Assembly (NCBI GenBank): GCA_014728295.1
Contig: WJLW01000042.1
Coordinates: 1 to 61,188 of the forward strand
DNA: 61,188 nucleotides
Origin: Chitinivibrionales bacterium
GTDB lineage: Bacteria; Fibrobacterota; Chitinivibrionia; Chitinivibrionales; WJKA01
Direction of reading: 5' to 3'
Positions 24,082 through 32,689 of the stretch are shown here, piece by piece (within the stretch, counting starts at the first letter, position 1; every line of letters begins with the position of its first letter). The notes under the pieces are model-generated. The model was not told the origin of the DNA and did no database searches. It saw nothing but the letters and a program-made list of their open reading frames with translations. A program made the translations under genes and the position numbers.

Positions 24082-25461
24082 TTATTTTCCTATACAGAAT
24101 TGAGAGAAGATGTTATTCAGAATGTCTTCATGTGCCACGTTGCCAACCAGATCTTCAATTGCCGTCAAGGCGTTTCTCAAATGAAATGACGCCATTTCGT
24201 AGCCTTGCCGCGAGTATTCTTGCGCACGTTTCAGCTCCCCCAGCATTGTATCCGCAAGTTTTTCGTGCCGTAGATTCTGAAATATGCTCGATTCATTCCG
24301 TCGTTCTATTTCGGCTTCCAATCTATTGGATATCCATCCCTGCACTTCCGTTTTGCCTTCTTCATGTATCAGCGAAATTAATGTATATTGCAGATTTCTC
24401 CTCTTTAATGTGCTGATTTTGTCTGCGTTTTTTACCAAATCTTTCTTGCTTACGATACAATACAGACAATCTTCTTGCTGCGTTCTTCGCATTATATTTT
24501 CTTCTTCCTGGGTAAATTCCCGATCGGCAGATGTTACCAATATACGAATGTCGGCATTGTGCGCATATTCCCAGGCTCGCTGGATGCCGATTTCTTCTAT
24601 TTCCTCTCCGGCAGATCCCAGACCGGCTGTATCTACCAATGTTGCTTCTATTCCTCTTATGCTTATCTTCTCTGTGAGGAAGTCTCTGGTTGTTCCCTCT
24701 TTTTCATGTACGATTGCCCTCTGTCCACCAATAAGAATGTTGAACAAACTCGATTTTCCAGCGTTTTTGTTCCCGATTATCGCAACGACCACCCCTCTCT
24801 CCAATACGCTCATCTTCTTGCGCTTTTCCATCTCCCGCTCAATTTCCCCCGTAAGCTCTGCGATAGTATCATGCACTCTTTCGCTGACCTCGCCCTCTGC
24901 AACATCGTCTGCTTCCGGAAATTCAAGGTGCGACTCTATCAGCGAGATTGCCTCAACCAGTGCTTCTTTCCATTTTCCCAGTAAAGTCTCATAATCGCCA
25001 AAATAGTTATTCAAGGCATTTTTGTACGCAATCGTATTTTTGCTGTTGATCAGATCATTTATGGCTTCACTTTTTATTGCCGTTACTTTTCCATTGAGAA
25101 ACGCCCTTTGTGTAAACTCTCCCTTCCCGGCATAGCGCATTCCGGTTTGTAAAAGGATGCTCATAATTTTTTCAATGACAACGCTGCCGCCGTGGCAAAT
25201 TATCTCAACCATGTCTTCGGCACTATACGAATGCGGCGCGCTATAGCGAACAGCAGTAACCTCATCGGCAATATCATTGGTTTCGGGATTCAGTAAGGTA
25301 TAGAGGAGCAGCTTATGTGCCGGGGCCCGGCTAAATTTTTCTTTCTCACGCAGGCATTTTTCAACACAGGCATGGGCATGTTGCCCTGATACGCGAATTA
25401 GCGCCACAGCTCCAACTCCGGCCGCAGTTGCCGGCGCAGCAATAGTATCGGAAATGTTCAT
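24082..25461 (-). CDS. mnmE: tRNA modification GTPase MnmE (TrmE)
   Basis: 459 residues. The N-terminal folate-binding domain starts DTIAAPATAAGVGAVALIRVSG and includes HGGSVV and GEFTQRAFLNGK. The G domain has G1 GNKNAGKSSLF, G2 GTTRDF, G3 DTAGL and G4 SKKD. The protein ends FCIGK, the catalytic C-terminal motif with its essential Cys. It partners MnmG. The start codon is eight bases after yidC. Confidence 0.97.
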   Translation of the reverse strand: MNISDTIAAPATAAGVGAVALIRVSGQHAHACVEKCLREKEKFSRAPAHKLLLYTLLNPETNDIADEVTAVRYSAPHSYSAEDMVEIICHGGSVVIEKIMSILLQTGMRYAGKGEFTQRAFLNGKVTAIKSEAINDLINSKNTIAYKNALNNYFGDYETLLGKWKEALVEAISLIESHLEFPEADDVAEGEVSERVHDTIAELTGEIEREMEKRKKMSVLERGVVVAIIGNKNAGKSSLFNILIGGQRAIVHEKEGTTRDFLTEKISIRGIEATLVDTAGLGSAGEEIEEIGIQRAWEYAHNADIRILVTSADREFTQEEENIMRRTQQEDCLYCIVSKKDLVKNADKISTLKRRNLQYTLISLIHEEGKTEVQGWISNRLEAEIERRNESSIFQNLRHEKLADTMLGELKRAQEYSRQGYEMASFHLRNALTAIEDLVGNVAHEDILNNIFSQFCIGK

Positions 25462-25469
25462 TTCCGAAA

Positions 25470-27308
25470 TTACCTTTTGGACGATTGCTTCGTGCTTTTT
25501 ATCACTGCTCCGGTTCCTGCCGGTTTTTTATTTACCAGGTATTGCTGAACAATACCTAAGGCAGATGATACCGTCCAGTAAAGCACCAATCCTGCTGGGA
25601 AATTGTTGAAAAGCACCAACAAAAATATCGGCATTATGTAAATCATTGCCTTTTGATTTGGATCTTTTATCGTCATTTTATTTTGAAAAAAGGTCAACAC
25701 TGCCATTATAATAGGTAGCAGCCCCACCTGATCTCCATACATTGGCAAGCCGTTGGGCGCGATGCTTTTTAAAATATCACTCACTATCGGCAGTGCTTCA
25801 GGTTGCGATAAATCGTTAACCCAGGGGATAATCCAAGTGGATGCTCCGCGCAACTCTATGGCCTTTCGCAATACAACAAAGAGCGAAAGGAATATCGGCA
25901 TCTGCAAAAACATGGGCAGGCAACCCGGATTGAGGGGATTAACCCCCTCTGATTTGTAAAATGCCATGACTTCCTGATTCATTTTTGCGGGATTGCCCTT
26001 GTATTTCTTTTTTATTGCATCGATTTTTGGCGCCATATCCTTCATGCGGCTCATTGATTTCATTGAACTTTGCGTCAGTGGATAGGTTACGACTTTGGAT
26101 ATGGCAGTGAGCATTATGATAACAATGCCATAATCCTTTACCGCTTTTTGCAATACGATTAACAGCATGAGCACAAATTCACATACCACCGGAAACCATA
26201 GATCGGCTCTGAAAAAGAATTTCCAACCGCCAAAGAGCACGCCTTTCAGCTTTTTGTTATATCTTTTCAACGAATTGAGCTTCGAAGGACCTACATAGAA
26301 TTGATAGCTCATTGAAGATTTTTCAGAAAACCGCTTCATTTCAATGCTATAATCAATATCCTTATTCTTTTTTTGCGTTTCACCTACTTCAAATGCCTCA
26401 ATTGCTATCTCACTATCTTCCAGTCCATTGCCAAGTATTGCCGCCAGGAAATATTTTGAGGTCAATCCTATCCACTCGTAATAGCCACTTTCTATGTTTT
26501 TCGCCGCTTTTTTCTCGCTAATATGCGAAACGTTCTTTCCATTGTATATATGTACCTTTTTCTGATCGTAGTTGCCGCGGCTTTTGGGATCTATCTTTTC
26601 ACTTTCTTTTATTCCGCATTTCCATCCCATGCCTACACTTGCACCCAGGATCGATTGGCCACGCACCGAAAGGTCAACAACATATTCTTGAGCGGAAAAA
26701 GCGTACTTTTTGGTGATCACTTTTCCATCAATGCCCGTATGCACAAAACGTAGCTGCTTGGTTTGTTCGCCTTCAACCGTAATCAACGAATCGGCTGTAC
26801 CCGCATCAAAAAAGACACTGTCATACCCCTTATCATTGATTGTCAGATTTGCCGCCCCACCGGCATTCGGCGGGATGATCTCTATGTAATCGGTGCTTTG
26901 TTTGTCGGTTGGATCATAGGTGTACTCTTTGGTTCTCACAGATATGATTCTTCCGCCCAATTCGCTTATGCCACAGATTAGTTTTTCCGTCTCTATCCAT
27001 ATCGTATCGTATGATAGCTCGGTGCTGTCGCCGGCGGAGCTATCAGTTTGACTGCTTCCTATTTCGGGAGTAGCTTCGGCATCATCTTGCTCTTCTGCAG
27101 TTATTGGGCCTTGCTTATTATTTAACGATTGCCGATCCTGCACAGCTTCTTTCTCCATTTGCTGCTTTTGTACAGCTTCTTTTTCCATCTCTTTTTGCGC
27201 TCTCTTTGCCGGCGGATCAATTCCACGTAGCGTATGCCAGAGTGGACTGTTAAAAAAAAGAATTACCAGCAGCATCATCAAAAATGCCAGCAGTGTATTT
27301 TTATTCAC
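25470..27308 (-). CDS. yidC: membrane protein insertase YidC
   Basis: 612 residues, starting with a GTG that overlaps the rnpA stop by eight bases. The N-terminal helix is followed by a Glu/Gln/Lys-rich linker with an imperfect repeat (MEKEAVQKQQ/MEKEAVQDRQ, ~residues 41-60) and a long periplasmic beta domain as in Gram-negative YidC. The C-terminal 5-helix insertase core has SSMKSMSRMKDMAPKIDAIKKKY, PLNPGCLPMFLQMPIFLSLF and FPAGLVLYWTVSSALGIVQQYLV. It inserts and folds inner-membrane proteins, alone or with Sec. yidD, which commonly lies between rnpA and yidC, is absent. Confidence 0.96.
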   Translation of the reverse strand: MNKNTLLAFLMMLLVILFFNSPLWHTLRGIDPPAKRAQKEMEKEAVQKQQMEKEAVQDRQSLNNKQGPITAEEQDDAEATPEIGSSQTDSSAGDSTELSYDTIWIETEKLICGISELGGRIISVRTKEYTYDPTDKQSTDYIEIIPPNAGGAANLTINDKGYDSVFFDAGTADSLITVEGEQTKQLRFVHTGIDGKVITKKYAFSAQEYVVDLSVRGQSILGASVGMGWKCGIKESEKIDPKSRGNYDQKKVHIYNGKNVSHISEKKAAKNIESGYYEWIGLTSKYFLAAILGNGLEDSEIAIEAFEVGETQKKNKDIDYSIEMKRFSEKSSMSYQFYVGPSKLNSLKRYNKKLKGVLFGGWKFFFRADLWFPVVCEFVLMLLIVLQKAVKDYGIVIIMLTAISKVVTYPLTQSSMKSMSRMKDMAPKIDAIKKKYKGNPAKMNQEVMAFYKSEGVNPLNPGCLPMFLQMPIFLSLFVVLRKAIELRGASTWIIPWVNDLSQPEALPIVSDILKSIAPNGLPMYGDQVGLLPIIMAVLTFFQNKMTIKDPNQKAMIYIMPIFLLVLFNNFPAGLVLYWTVSSALGIVQQYLVNKKPAGTGAVIKSTKQSSKR

Positions 27309-27678
27309 TGGTTGAATATCCTTTCATATTAGCTTGGTTGCGCTCTTTTAACTTTTTCAGCCACTCCGAATATTCTTTCAATATACATCGATACTCAATT
27401 TTCTTCCCATACAGCGGTCGGATAAGAATATCAAAATACGGCGCCTGCATAATTTTATTTTTTCTTAAAATTTCCCGGTATATTCTCTTGATACGATTTC
27501 TACGCACTGCGTTGCCATGTTTTCGGGACAGTATAATACCATACCGGTCAAACTGAAATGAATTTGGTACGCAGCTTACAATGAAAAATCCTAAGCGAGC
27601 TTTTCTCCCGCTCTTCAGGACATTGCGTATGTCATTTTTCTGACAAAGACGTAAATGTTTGCCGAAGTACTCATTCAA
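27301..27678 (-). CDS. rnpA: ribonuclease P protein component
   Basis: 125 residues. It begins NEYFGKHLRLCQKNDIRNVLKSGRKA, and has the central RNR-type motif GNAVRRNRIKRIYREI that contacts the RNase P RNA. The only plausible start is a TTG at 27678, since a stop precedes it in frame, and no strong ribosome site is seen. The first ~30 residues fit the family. It starts 13 bases after rpmH, so the pair is translated from one mRNA. Together with M1 RNA it matures tRNA 5' ends. Confidence 0.92.
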   Translation of the reverse strand: MNEYFGKHLRLCQKNDIRNVLKSGRKARLGFFIVSCVPNSFQFDRYGIILSRKHGNAVRRNRIKRIYREILRKNKIMQAPYFDILIRPLYGKKIEYRCILKEYSEWLKKLKERNQANMKGYSTSE

Positions 27679-27691
27679 AGAGCTGACTCAT

Positions 27692-27838
27692 TTATTTCTC
27701 ATCGGATACGCTGAGCTTATGACGCCCCTTTGCACGCCGGTTCTTGATGACCTGCTGCCCTGCCCTGGTTGCCATACGCGCTCTGAATCCATGCTTGTTG
27801 GCTCTTTTTCGATTAGAAGGCTGAAATGTTCTTTTCAC
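27692..27838 (-). CDS. rpmH: 50S ribosomal protein L34
   Basis: 48 residues, too short for ordinary ORF scans. It translates as (GTG)[17 protein letters not shown]... [14 protein letters not shown], the full L34 sequence pattern, highly basic. The GTG start follows GGGAG at five bases. It is first in the rpmH-rnpA-yidC-mnmE-mnmG-rsmG-parA-parB string and divergent from dnaA. Confidence 0.97.
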   Translation of the reverse strand: MKRTFQPSNRKRANKHGFRARMATRAGQQVIKNRRAKGRHKLSVSDEK

Positions 27839-27967
27839 GAAGTTCACTCCCGTAAATAAATATGTAAAAATGCTTTAATTTACCTGCGTTTGTCAATATT
27901 TCTAAAATATTTACTGTCTTTCATTTAAAGATAGCGCATAATGCCTGCTTTATTTTATCTTTTATCT
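27839..27967. promoter_or_regulatory. rpmH/dnaA divergent promoter region
   Basis: 129 AT-rich bases separate the two start codons. On the minus strand TTGACA (27896-27891) is a good -35 for rpmH, but its -10 is poor. No DnaA box matching TTATNCACA is seen here. This looks like divergent promoters rather than the main origin. Confidence 0.4.
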
Positions 27968-29338
27968 ATGCATAAGCAGACCTGGAATCAAATTTTAGCT
28001 CAGATTTCTTTCTCAGTCGATCAGCTACAATTCGATACCTGGTTCAAACAGCTATCGCCTGTGGACAACGCCAGCTCAAATGTGCTCACTCTGCAGACGC
28101 ACAATAAATTTATCAGTGACTTTCTGGAACAGAATTATAAATCCCTTATTTTAAAATGTGCACAATCGATCTCCGCAGATATAGAAGATATTCATTTTCG
28201 ATTCGGTAACGGAGCTCATCCAACTGTTAATAAAAATCTCACCGACACACGGGCACTCTCCCCTGATTTTATAAAAAGACATACCGAAACTTCAAATCAA
28301 TACAAAGAAATTCCTGCTTCCCGTCTCAATAAGCGTTTTATTTTCGATTCCTTTGTGGTTGGCTCGGGTAACGAATTTGCCCGCAGCGCGGCAACCGCCG
28401 TTGCAGAAGCTCCTGGAAAAACAAAATTCAATCCGCTGCTCATATATGGTGGAGTTGGTCTCGGCAAAACTCATCTACTGCAAGCCATCGGTAATTTCAT
28501 TCATTCTCTTGATCAGGGATTTACCGTTTCCTATCTTACTTCAGAAGAGTTTTACCTCGAATTTATAGACGCAATAAAAAATAACGTCGCAAAAAAGTTT
28601 TCACAAAAATATCGTACCTCAGATGTACTTCTGGTGGATGACGTGCAATTCTTCTCGGGCAAAGAAAGTACGCAGGAAGAATTCTTCTATGTTTTTAATA
28701 CCCTGTACCAGAACGGCAAACAGATTGTTTTGACCTCAGATCTTCCTCCGTCTTCTTTGAAGGGCTTGCAGGACCGGCTTATTTCCCGCTTTCAATGGGG
28801 ACTATGCGTTGATATTCAACCACCCGATCTTGAAACCCGGGTTGCGATCCTTAAACGAAAGGCTGAAGAAGATAATCTGAATATTCCCGAAAATGTCCTC
28901 TATTTCATTGCCGAAAATATTTCCTCAAATATTCGTGAACTCGAGGGTGTGATTATCAGATTGCTTGCCTATGCATCAATCACCAAAAGCGACATTACCA
29001 TCGACCTTGTGCAAAGCCTGCTGAAAAAGACGATGGATAAAGGCAAATCTAAAATATCAATAGATGAAATTATTGAGAAAGTTTCGGATTATTACAAAGT
29101 ACCCCAGAATCATGTCAGAGAAAAAAACCGCAGAAAAGAGGTCGCGCTCTGCCGCCAGATCGCCATGTATATCACTAAATCCATCACAAACTACTCTCTC
29201 AAAACGATTGGTCTTAATTTCGGCGGCAGAGATCACAGTACGGTAATTCACGCAATTCAGCAGGTTGAAAAGCTGAAAGACAAAGATGAATCTATTTTAC
29301 AGGACGTTAACTATATTATTTCAATGTTCAAGGATTAA
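27968..29338 (+). CDS. dnaA: chromosomal replication initiator DnaA
   Basis: 456 residues from the ATG at 27968 (MHKQTWNQILAQISFSVDQLQFDTWF, the standard domain I start); an ATG nine codons earlier adds an atypical leader. Domain III has Walker A GGVGLGKTHLL and Walker B VLLVDDVQFF. Domain IV has the DnaA signature LNFGGRDHSTVIHA that binds DnaA boxes, near residues 418-431. It is the first gene right of the origin and reads away from rpmH. Confidence 0.97.
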   Translation: MHKQTWNQILAQISFSVDQLQFDTWFKQLSPVDNASSNVLTLQTHNKFISDFLEQNYKSLILKCAQSISADIEDIHFRFGNGAHPTVNKNLTDTRALSPDFIKRHTETSNQYKEIPASRLNKRFIFDSFVVGSGNEFARSAATAVAEAPGKTKFNPLLIYGGVGLGKTHLLQAIGNFIHSLDQGFTVSYLTSEEFYLEFIDAIKNNVAKKFSQKYRTSDVLLVDDVQFFSGKESTQEEFFYVFNTLYQNGKQIVLTSDLPPSSLKGLQDRLISRFQWGLCVDIQPPDLETRVAILKRKAEEDNLNIPENVLYFIAENISSNIRELEGVIIRLLAYASITKSDITIDLVQSLLKKTMDKGKSKISIDEIIEKVSDYYKVPQNHVREKNRRKEVALCRQIAMYITKSITNYSLKTIGLNFGGRDHSTVIHAIQQVEKLKDKDESILQDVNYIISMFKD

Positions 29339-29576
29339 ACGCTTTATCCCTGTTTACTAATTGTGGATAACATGTCAAAATTAGCTTTCTAACATTTTCT
29401 CAATAGTAATCAAACATAAATTATAGAATTATCAACAATGCATATATTTAAATATCATAGAGTTAACTAGTTATTAGATGTTATCCACATGCTATATTCT
29501 ATTATTAATTTTATATATTTGATATGTTAATAATTTAAATGTGTGTATAAATCCCGTTTAAGATACTGGAGATACC
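29339..29576. other. oriC candidate: AT-rich DnaA-box region between dnaA and dnaN
   Basis: The 238-base spacer has a perfect DnaA box TTATCCACA at 29481-29489, a perfect inverse box TGTGGATAA at 29362-29370 and the variant TTATCAACA at 29429-29437. The stretch 29498-29545 (ATTCTATTATTAATTTTATA and on) is almost pure A/T and could be the unwinding element. Flanking gene directions diverge near here. This is the best origin in the window. GC skew should switch here, but I cannot compute it. Confidence 0.75.
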
Positions 29577-30716
29577 ATGGCATTAAAAATTCAGCAACAA
29601 GAACTGCATGATCTTATTCAAAAGGCATATCCGGTAGTACCTTCAAAAAGTACGCTGCAAATTTTGCAAAATTTTAAAGTTTCTCTGCGCGGCAACGAAT
29701 TTGAAATAGCGGCGACTGATCTGGATCATTCGATAATTGTCAAGGCAAATGTTGAGCCCGCAGATGAATTTTCTATTGCCGTGAATGCACGCAAAATAAC
29801 TGAAATCGTGCGCGAATTGCCACGTGGCTCTATTGAAATTACGGTTGATGACAATGTTTTCATCATTAACAGCGAAAAGGGATTCTCGTGCAAAATAGCC
29901 GGTGCTGATACGGCTGATTTTCCTGATCCGCCTCAGGTCGAAAGCATGTGCGCCCTGGATATCGAAGCTACCTTATTATGCGAGTTGATTCAAAAAAGCA
30001 GCTTTGCCGTCTCCCGGGATGAGTCGCGGGCCGTGCTGTGCGGTGTTCTTTTTGAAATTGATGCGGAACGAATCGGTATGGTGGCGACCGACGGTCATCG
30101 ACTTGGCAGCTCATTTGTTCCTGGTGCATATCAGGTAGAGCGCCTGTTCTCACCCATTATAGCCCCGCGCAGCTTGCAGCATGTTTATCGTCTGGTAAAC
30201 TCAAATGAGCAGAGCGCAGCCGTTACCTTGGATATCGGTGAGAAATACATCATGTTTTCTCAGGGAAATATCGTGCTTTGCTCCAAGCTAATAGATGGTC
30301 CCTATCCCGATTATCAGAAGGTCATCCCTGCCGAAAATCCAAAACAGGCGATTATGGAACGCGATATTGTTATTGATGCTGTGCGGCGCGTCTCTGTTTT
30401 ATCGAATCAGAAAACAAACCTGGTAAAATTCAATTTTTCGTCAAATGAGGCGGAATTGATCGTGCTTAACCGCGATATTGGCGGAGAAGCTCGAGAGCGT
30501 ATTGCGGTTGGCTACGAACATGAAAATCACAGCATCGGTTTCAATGCACACTACCTTTCCGAAATAATGGGAATTATTCAATCTCCCAAAGTGCGTCTGG
30601 AAATGAATACGCAGATCAGCGCCTGTTTGCTATTTCCCCATTTCGATGATGAAAAAGATAAAAAAAGTGACGATTTATTCCTCATTATGCCCTTACGCAT
30701 TGTCGAAGAAATTTAA
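29577..30716 (+). CDS. dnaN: DNA polymerase III sliding clamp (beta)
   Basis: 379 residues, with a CTGGAG site before the ATG. It has the three-fold repeat of the clamp, starting MALKIQQQELHDLIQKAYPVVPSKST, with CGVLFEIDAERIGMVATDGHRLG in the second domain. The C-terminus ends FLIMPLRIVEEI, matching the MPMR(L) motif that lines the partner-binding cleft. It tethers polymerase III. It is separated from dnaA by the oriC candidate, and recF does not follow it. Confidence 0.97.
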   Translation: MALKIQQQELHDLIQKAYPVVPSKSTLQILQNFKVSLRGNEFEIAATDLDHSIIVKANVEPADEFSIAVNARKITEIVRELPRGSIEITVDDNVFIINSEKGFSCKIAGADTADFPDPPQVESMCALDIEATLLCELIQKSSFAVSRDESRAVLCGVLFEIDAERIGMVATDGHRLGSSFVPGAYQVERLFSPIIAPRSLQHVYRLVNSNEQSAAVTLDIGEKYIMFSQGNIVLCSKLIDGPYPDYQKVIPAENPKQAIMERDIVIDAVRRVSVLSNQKTNLVKFNFSSNEAELIVLNRDIGGEARERIAVGYEHENHSIGFNAHYLSEIMGIIQSPKVRLEMNTQISACLLFPHFDDEKDKKSDDLFLIMPLRIVEEI

Positions 30717-30731
30717 ACCTGGAGGTATCCT

Positions 30732-31328
30732 ATGCTATTGCGAAGATTGTTGCACGTGATGTGCCTGTGCATCGCGGTCTCTTCATCGAGTCTTTTTGCC
30801 ATGAAGGGGCTTATCGAGAAGTCGCTGTACTATGAAAATAACGCAAAAACACAAAAAGCAACGTACTGGGTTGTTTACCTGGGAGAATATCAGCTAACGT
30901 TGCAGAGAAAATTTCCCGGAGAAGATACCCTTCCTGTCGACGTCGGACTGAATCTCAATTTCTTAAGCAGCGGCTATGTCGAAGGAAAGGGATATTGCGC
31001 TAAAGGCAAGATTAGTTGTATTGCTAAATTTTCTTTCAAGGACGCGCAGGGGAATGAAAAAATCCTTATGCCCGAAGATATCGCGTATGTATACGATTAT
31101 GGCAGATATGTCGGATTGACCGATGGGTCTGAGGGAGAGCTTCTGCTTGACGTGGAAAATCTTAAAGTTCCAATCAAGCGAACCATGCTTAGACTTTACG
31201 AATTCCATAACGTATATGGTGAGAAGCAACTCAAGGAAGTGCAGGATAACACCGATATCCCCATGGAATACTTCTCATTTTCCAAAGAGGGATTGGCCAA
31301 AGCCAGAGCAAAGTCTAAACAAAAGTAG
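30732..31328 (+). CDS. exported protein of unknown function
   Basis: 198 residues with a good GGAGG site. A signal peptide (MLLRRLLHVMCLCIAVSSSSLFA|MKG) is followed by a compact domain rich in beta strands (YWVVYLGEYQLTLQRKF, LPVDVGLNLNFLSSGYVEG, CIAKFSFKDAQGNEKILM) and a basic tail (AKARAKSKQK). Two Cys in the mature part (GYCAKGKISC) may form a disulphide. I do not recognise a family. It lies 15 bases after dnaN, where recF usually stands. Confidence 0.7.
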   Translation: MLLRRLLHVMCLCIAVSSSSLFAMKGLIEKSLYYENNAKTQKATYWVVYLGEYQLTLQRKFPGEDTLPVDVGLNLNFLSSGYVEGKGYCAKGKISCIAKFSFKDAQGNEKILMPEDIAYVYDYGRYVGLTDGSEGELLLDVENLKVPIKRTMLRLYEFHNVYGEKQLKEVQDNTDIPMEYFSFSKEGLAKARAKSKQK

Positions 31329-31355
31329 CTCACGAAAAGGAAAACGCTTCCTCAC

Positions 31356-32546
31356 GTGAAAACCCGAAGCGTATATATGTGCATGGCAGCAGTGGTGCCG
31401 CTTGTGATTATATGCACGTGTGCTGCATATGGCACGTATCTGAGCGTTGCCAGAAATTCCGTCAGCCTTCCCTTTCTTGCCCATTATAATCCCGCACTTC
31501 TTTGCTATGAAAAAGGGCTGCCTGCAGGATCAATTGCCAGGGTTAATCTCGACGATACTACACTACATATTATCAGTGGCCTAGTTCACTCGCCGCAAAG
31601 CGACGCTGCATTCGCCTTCGGCTCCCAGCATGATGTCGCCGGTAACCTGCATATTCTCAGCGGTTCTTTCTGTGATAAGCTCGGTGATTTTTCGTGGGGG
31701 AGTTCTTTTGATCTTCTGCTGGTTGACAATGAGGTTGGCTTTACCCTGGATGCGGCCGCAGCATACGCATTCGCACCGTGGATATCCTCGAGCCTGGTGT
31801 TGAGCAACATGATAGAAACCGATACTTCGCGTGGCGAGTTGCTCAGGAAAGCCACCTTCACGACGGCTGCGGTCGTGCTTAAAGAGTATGATCTTTTTTT
31901 CAATTTTGATGCAACGGCCTTTTTTTATAAACTGCTTGCAGGCGAGGTGGGGGCGGAAATTGACGTGCATGCAACCAAAAAAACCTGGCATAATCCCGCT
32001 CTGCACACCGGCATCGGTGCACAAGTAAAATATAGAAAAAGTAAAGATATTTCCTATCTTACCAGCGCCGATATCGGCGTATCATTTTTAATCAGGGAAG
32101 CTGCTGCTGGAATTATTTCTACCGTAGAGCTCGATCCGAAAAGCCGCGATATCGCTTTGTCACTGGGCGTATATGTCAACCCTCTCATCGGCCGTGATAC
32201 CAGAGCCCCTTTTGCGAATGTGCATTTTTCCAACCGCGCCTTCAGCCCGAATGGTGACGGCATAAGCGAATACCTGCTTATCGCTCTTGAATGTAAAGAT
32301 GATGCACGCGGCAAAGGCTTGAAGCAGTGGAGCATGGTAATTACTGCCGATCCCGCCGATCCCAATGCTGCAATTCGCATATATTCACAGGCATCGGCGC
32401 CGCCTTCGACCATACTGTGGGATGGCAGAAATGCACAGGGAGACCTGGTTGAGCCCGGCGCTTATTATGTGCGGCTGAGTGCATGCGACAAGGCCGGCAA
32501 CTGTGCACAGTCAAGCTGGGAACGCGTCATTATGACCGAGCGCTAA
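31356..32546 (+). CDS. exported outer-membrane-like protein with C-terminal FlgD-type Ig domain
   Basis: 396 residues from a GTG at 31356 that follows the previous gene closely. A signal peptide (VVPLVIICTCAAYG) is followed by ~260 residues with SLPFLAHYNPALLCYEKG and alternating strand patterns, like PorV/OmpP1-type outer membrane proteins, in which an NPA motif near the N-terminus is common. The last ~90 residues, from AFSPNGDGISEYLLIALEC to PGAYYVRLSACDKAGN, are a FlgD-like/gliding-motility Ig fold, often found at the C-terminus of surface and secreted proteins of the FCB group. It may be a surface-anchored or secreted porin-like protein. The function is unknown. Confidence 0.65.
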   Translation: MKTRSVYMCMAAVVPLVIICTCAAYGTYLSVARNSVSLPFLAHYNPALLCYEKGLPAGSIARVNLDDTTLHIISGLVHSPQSDAAFAFGSQHDVAGNLHILSGSFCDKLGDFSWGSSFDLLLVDNEVGFTLDAAAAYAFAPWISSSLVLSNMIETDTSRGELLRKATFTTAAVVLKEYDLFFNFDATAFFYKLLAGEVGAEIDVHATKKTWHNPALHTGIGAQVKYRKSKDISYLTSADIGVSFLIREAAAGIISTVELDPKSRDIALSLGVYVNPLIGRDTRAPFANVHFSNRAFSPNGDGISEYLLIALECKDDARGKGLKQWSMVITADPADPNAAIRIYSQASAPPSTILWDGRNAQGDLVEPGAYYVRLSACDKAGNCAQSSWERVIMTER

Positions 32547-32689
32547 TTTTGCTCTTCCGGGCCGTCTTTGTCTTCCGGATTAAATAGTTCATCCGAGAGG
32601 TCCGTCGAGGTGTTTGAATCCGTGGCAAATCCACCGCCGCATCCACAAACTACCCACGCTAAAATGATCAGCAAATATCGATACTTCAT
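32543..32689 (-). CDS. 48-residue lipoprotein
   Basis: A 48-codon frame that starts with an ATG overlapping the stop of the PEGA/TSP3 gene (GAATGA) and follows GGGAG. It reads MKYRYLLIILAWVVCGCGGG and then ~28 acidic, Thr/Ser-rich residues ending in PEEQN. The helix followed by VCGC is a lipobox, so the mature part is a short acidic tail on a diacylated Cys. Its stop also overlaps the convergent 31356-32546 gene by three bases. Its coupling to the larger gene suggests a linked function, but none is known. Confidence 0.6.
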   Translation of the reverse strand: MKYRYLLIILAWVVCGCGGGFATDSNTSTDLSDELFNPEDKDGPEEQN

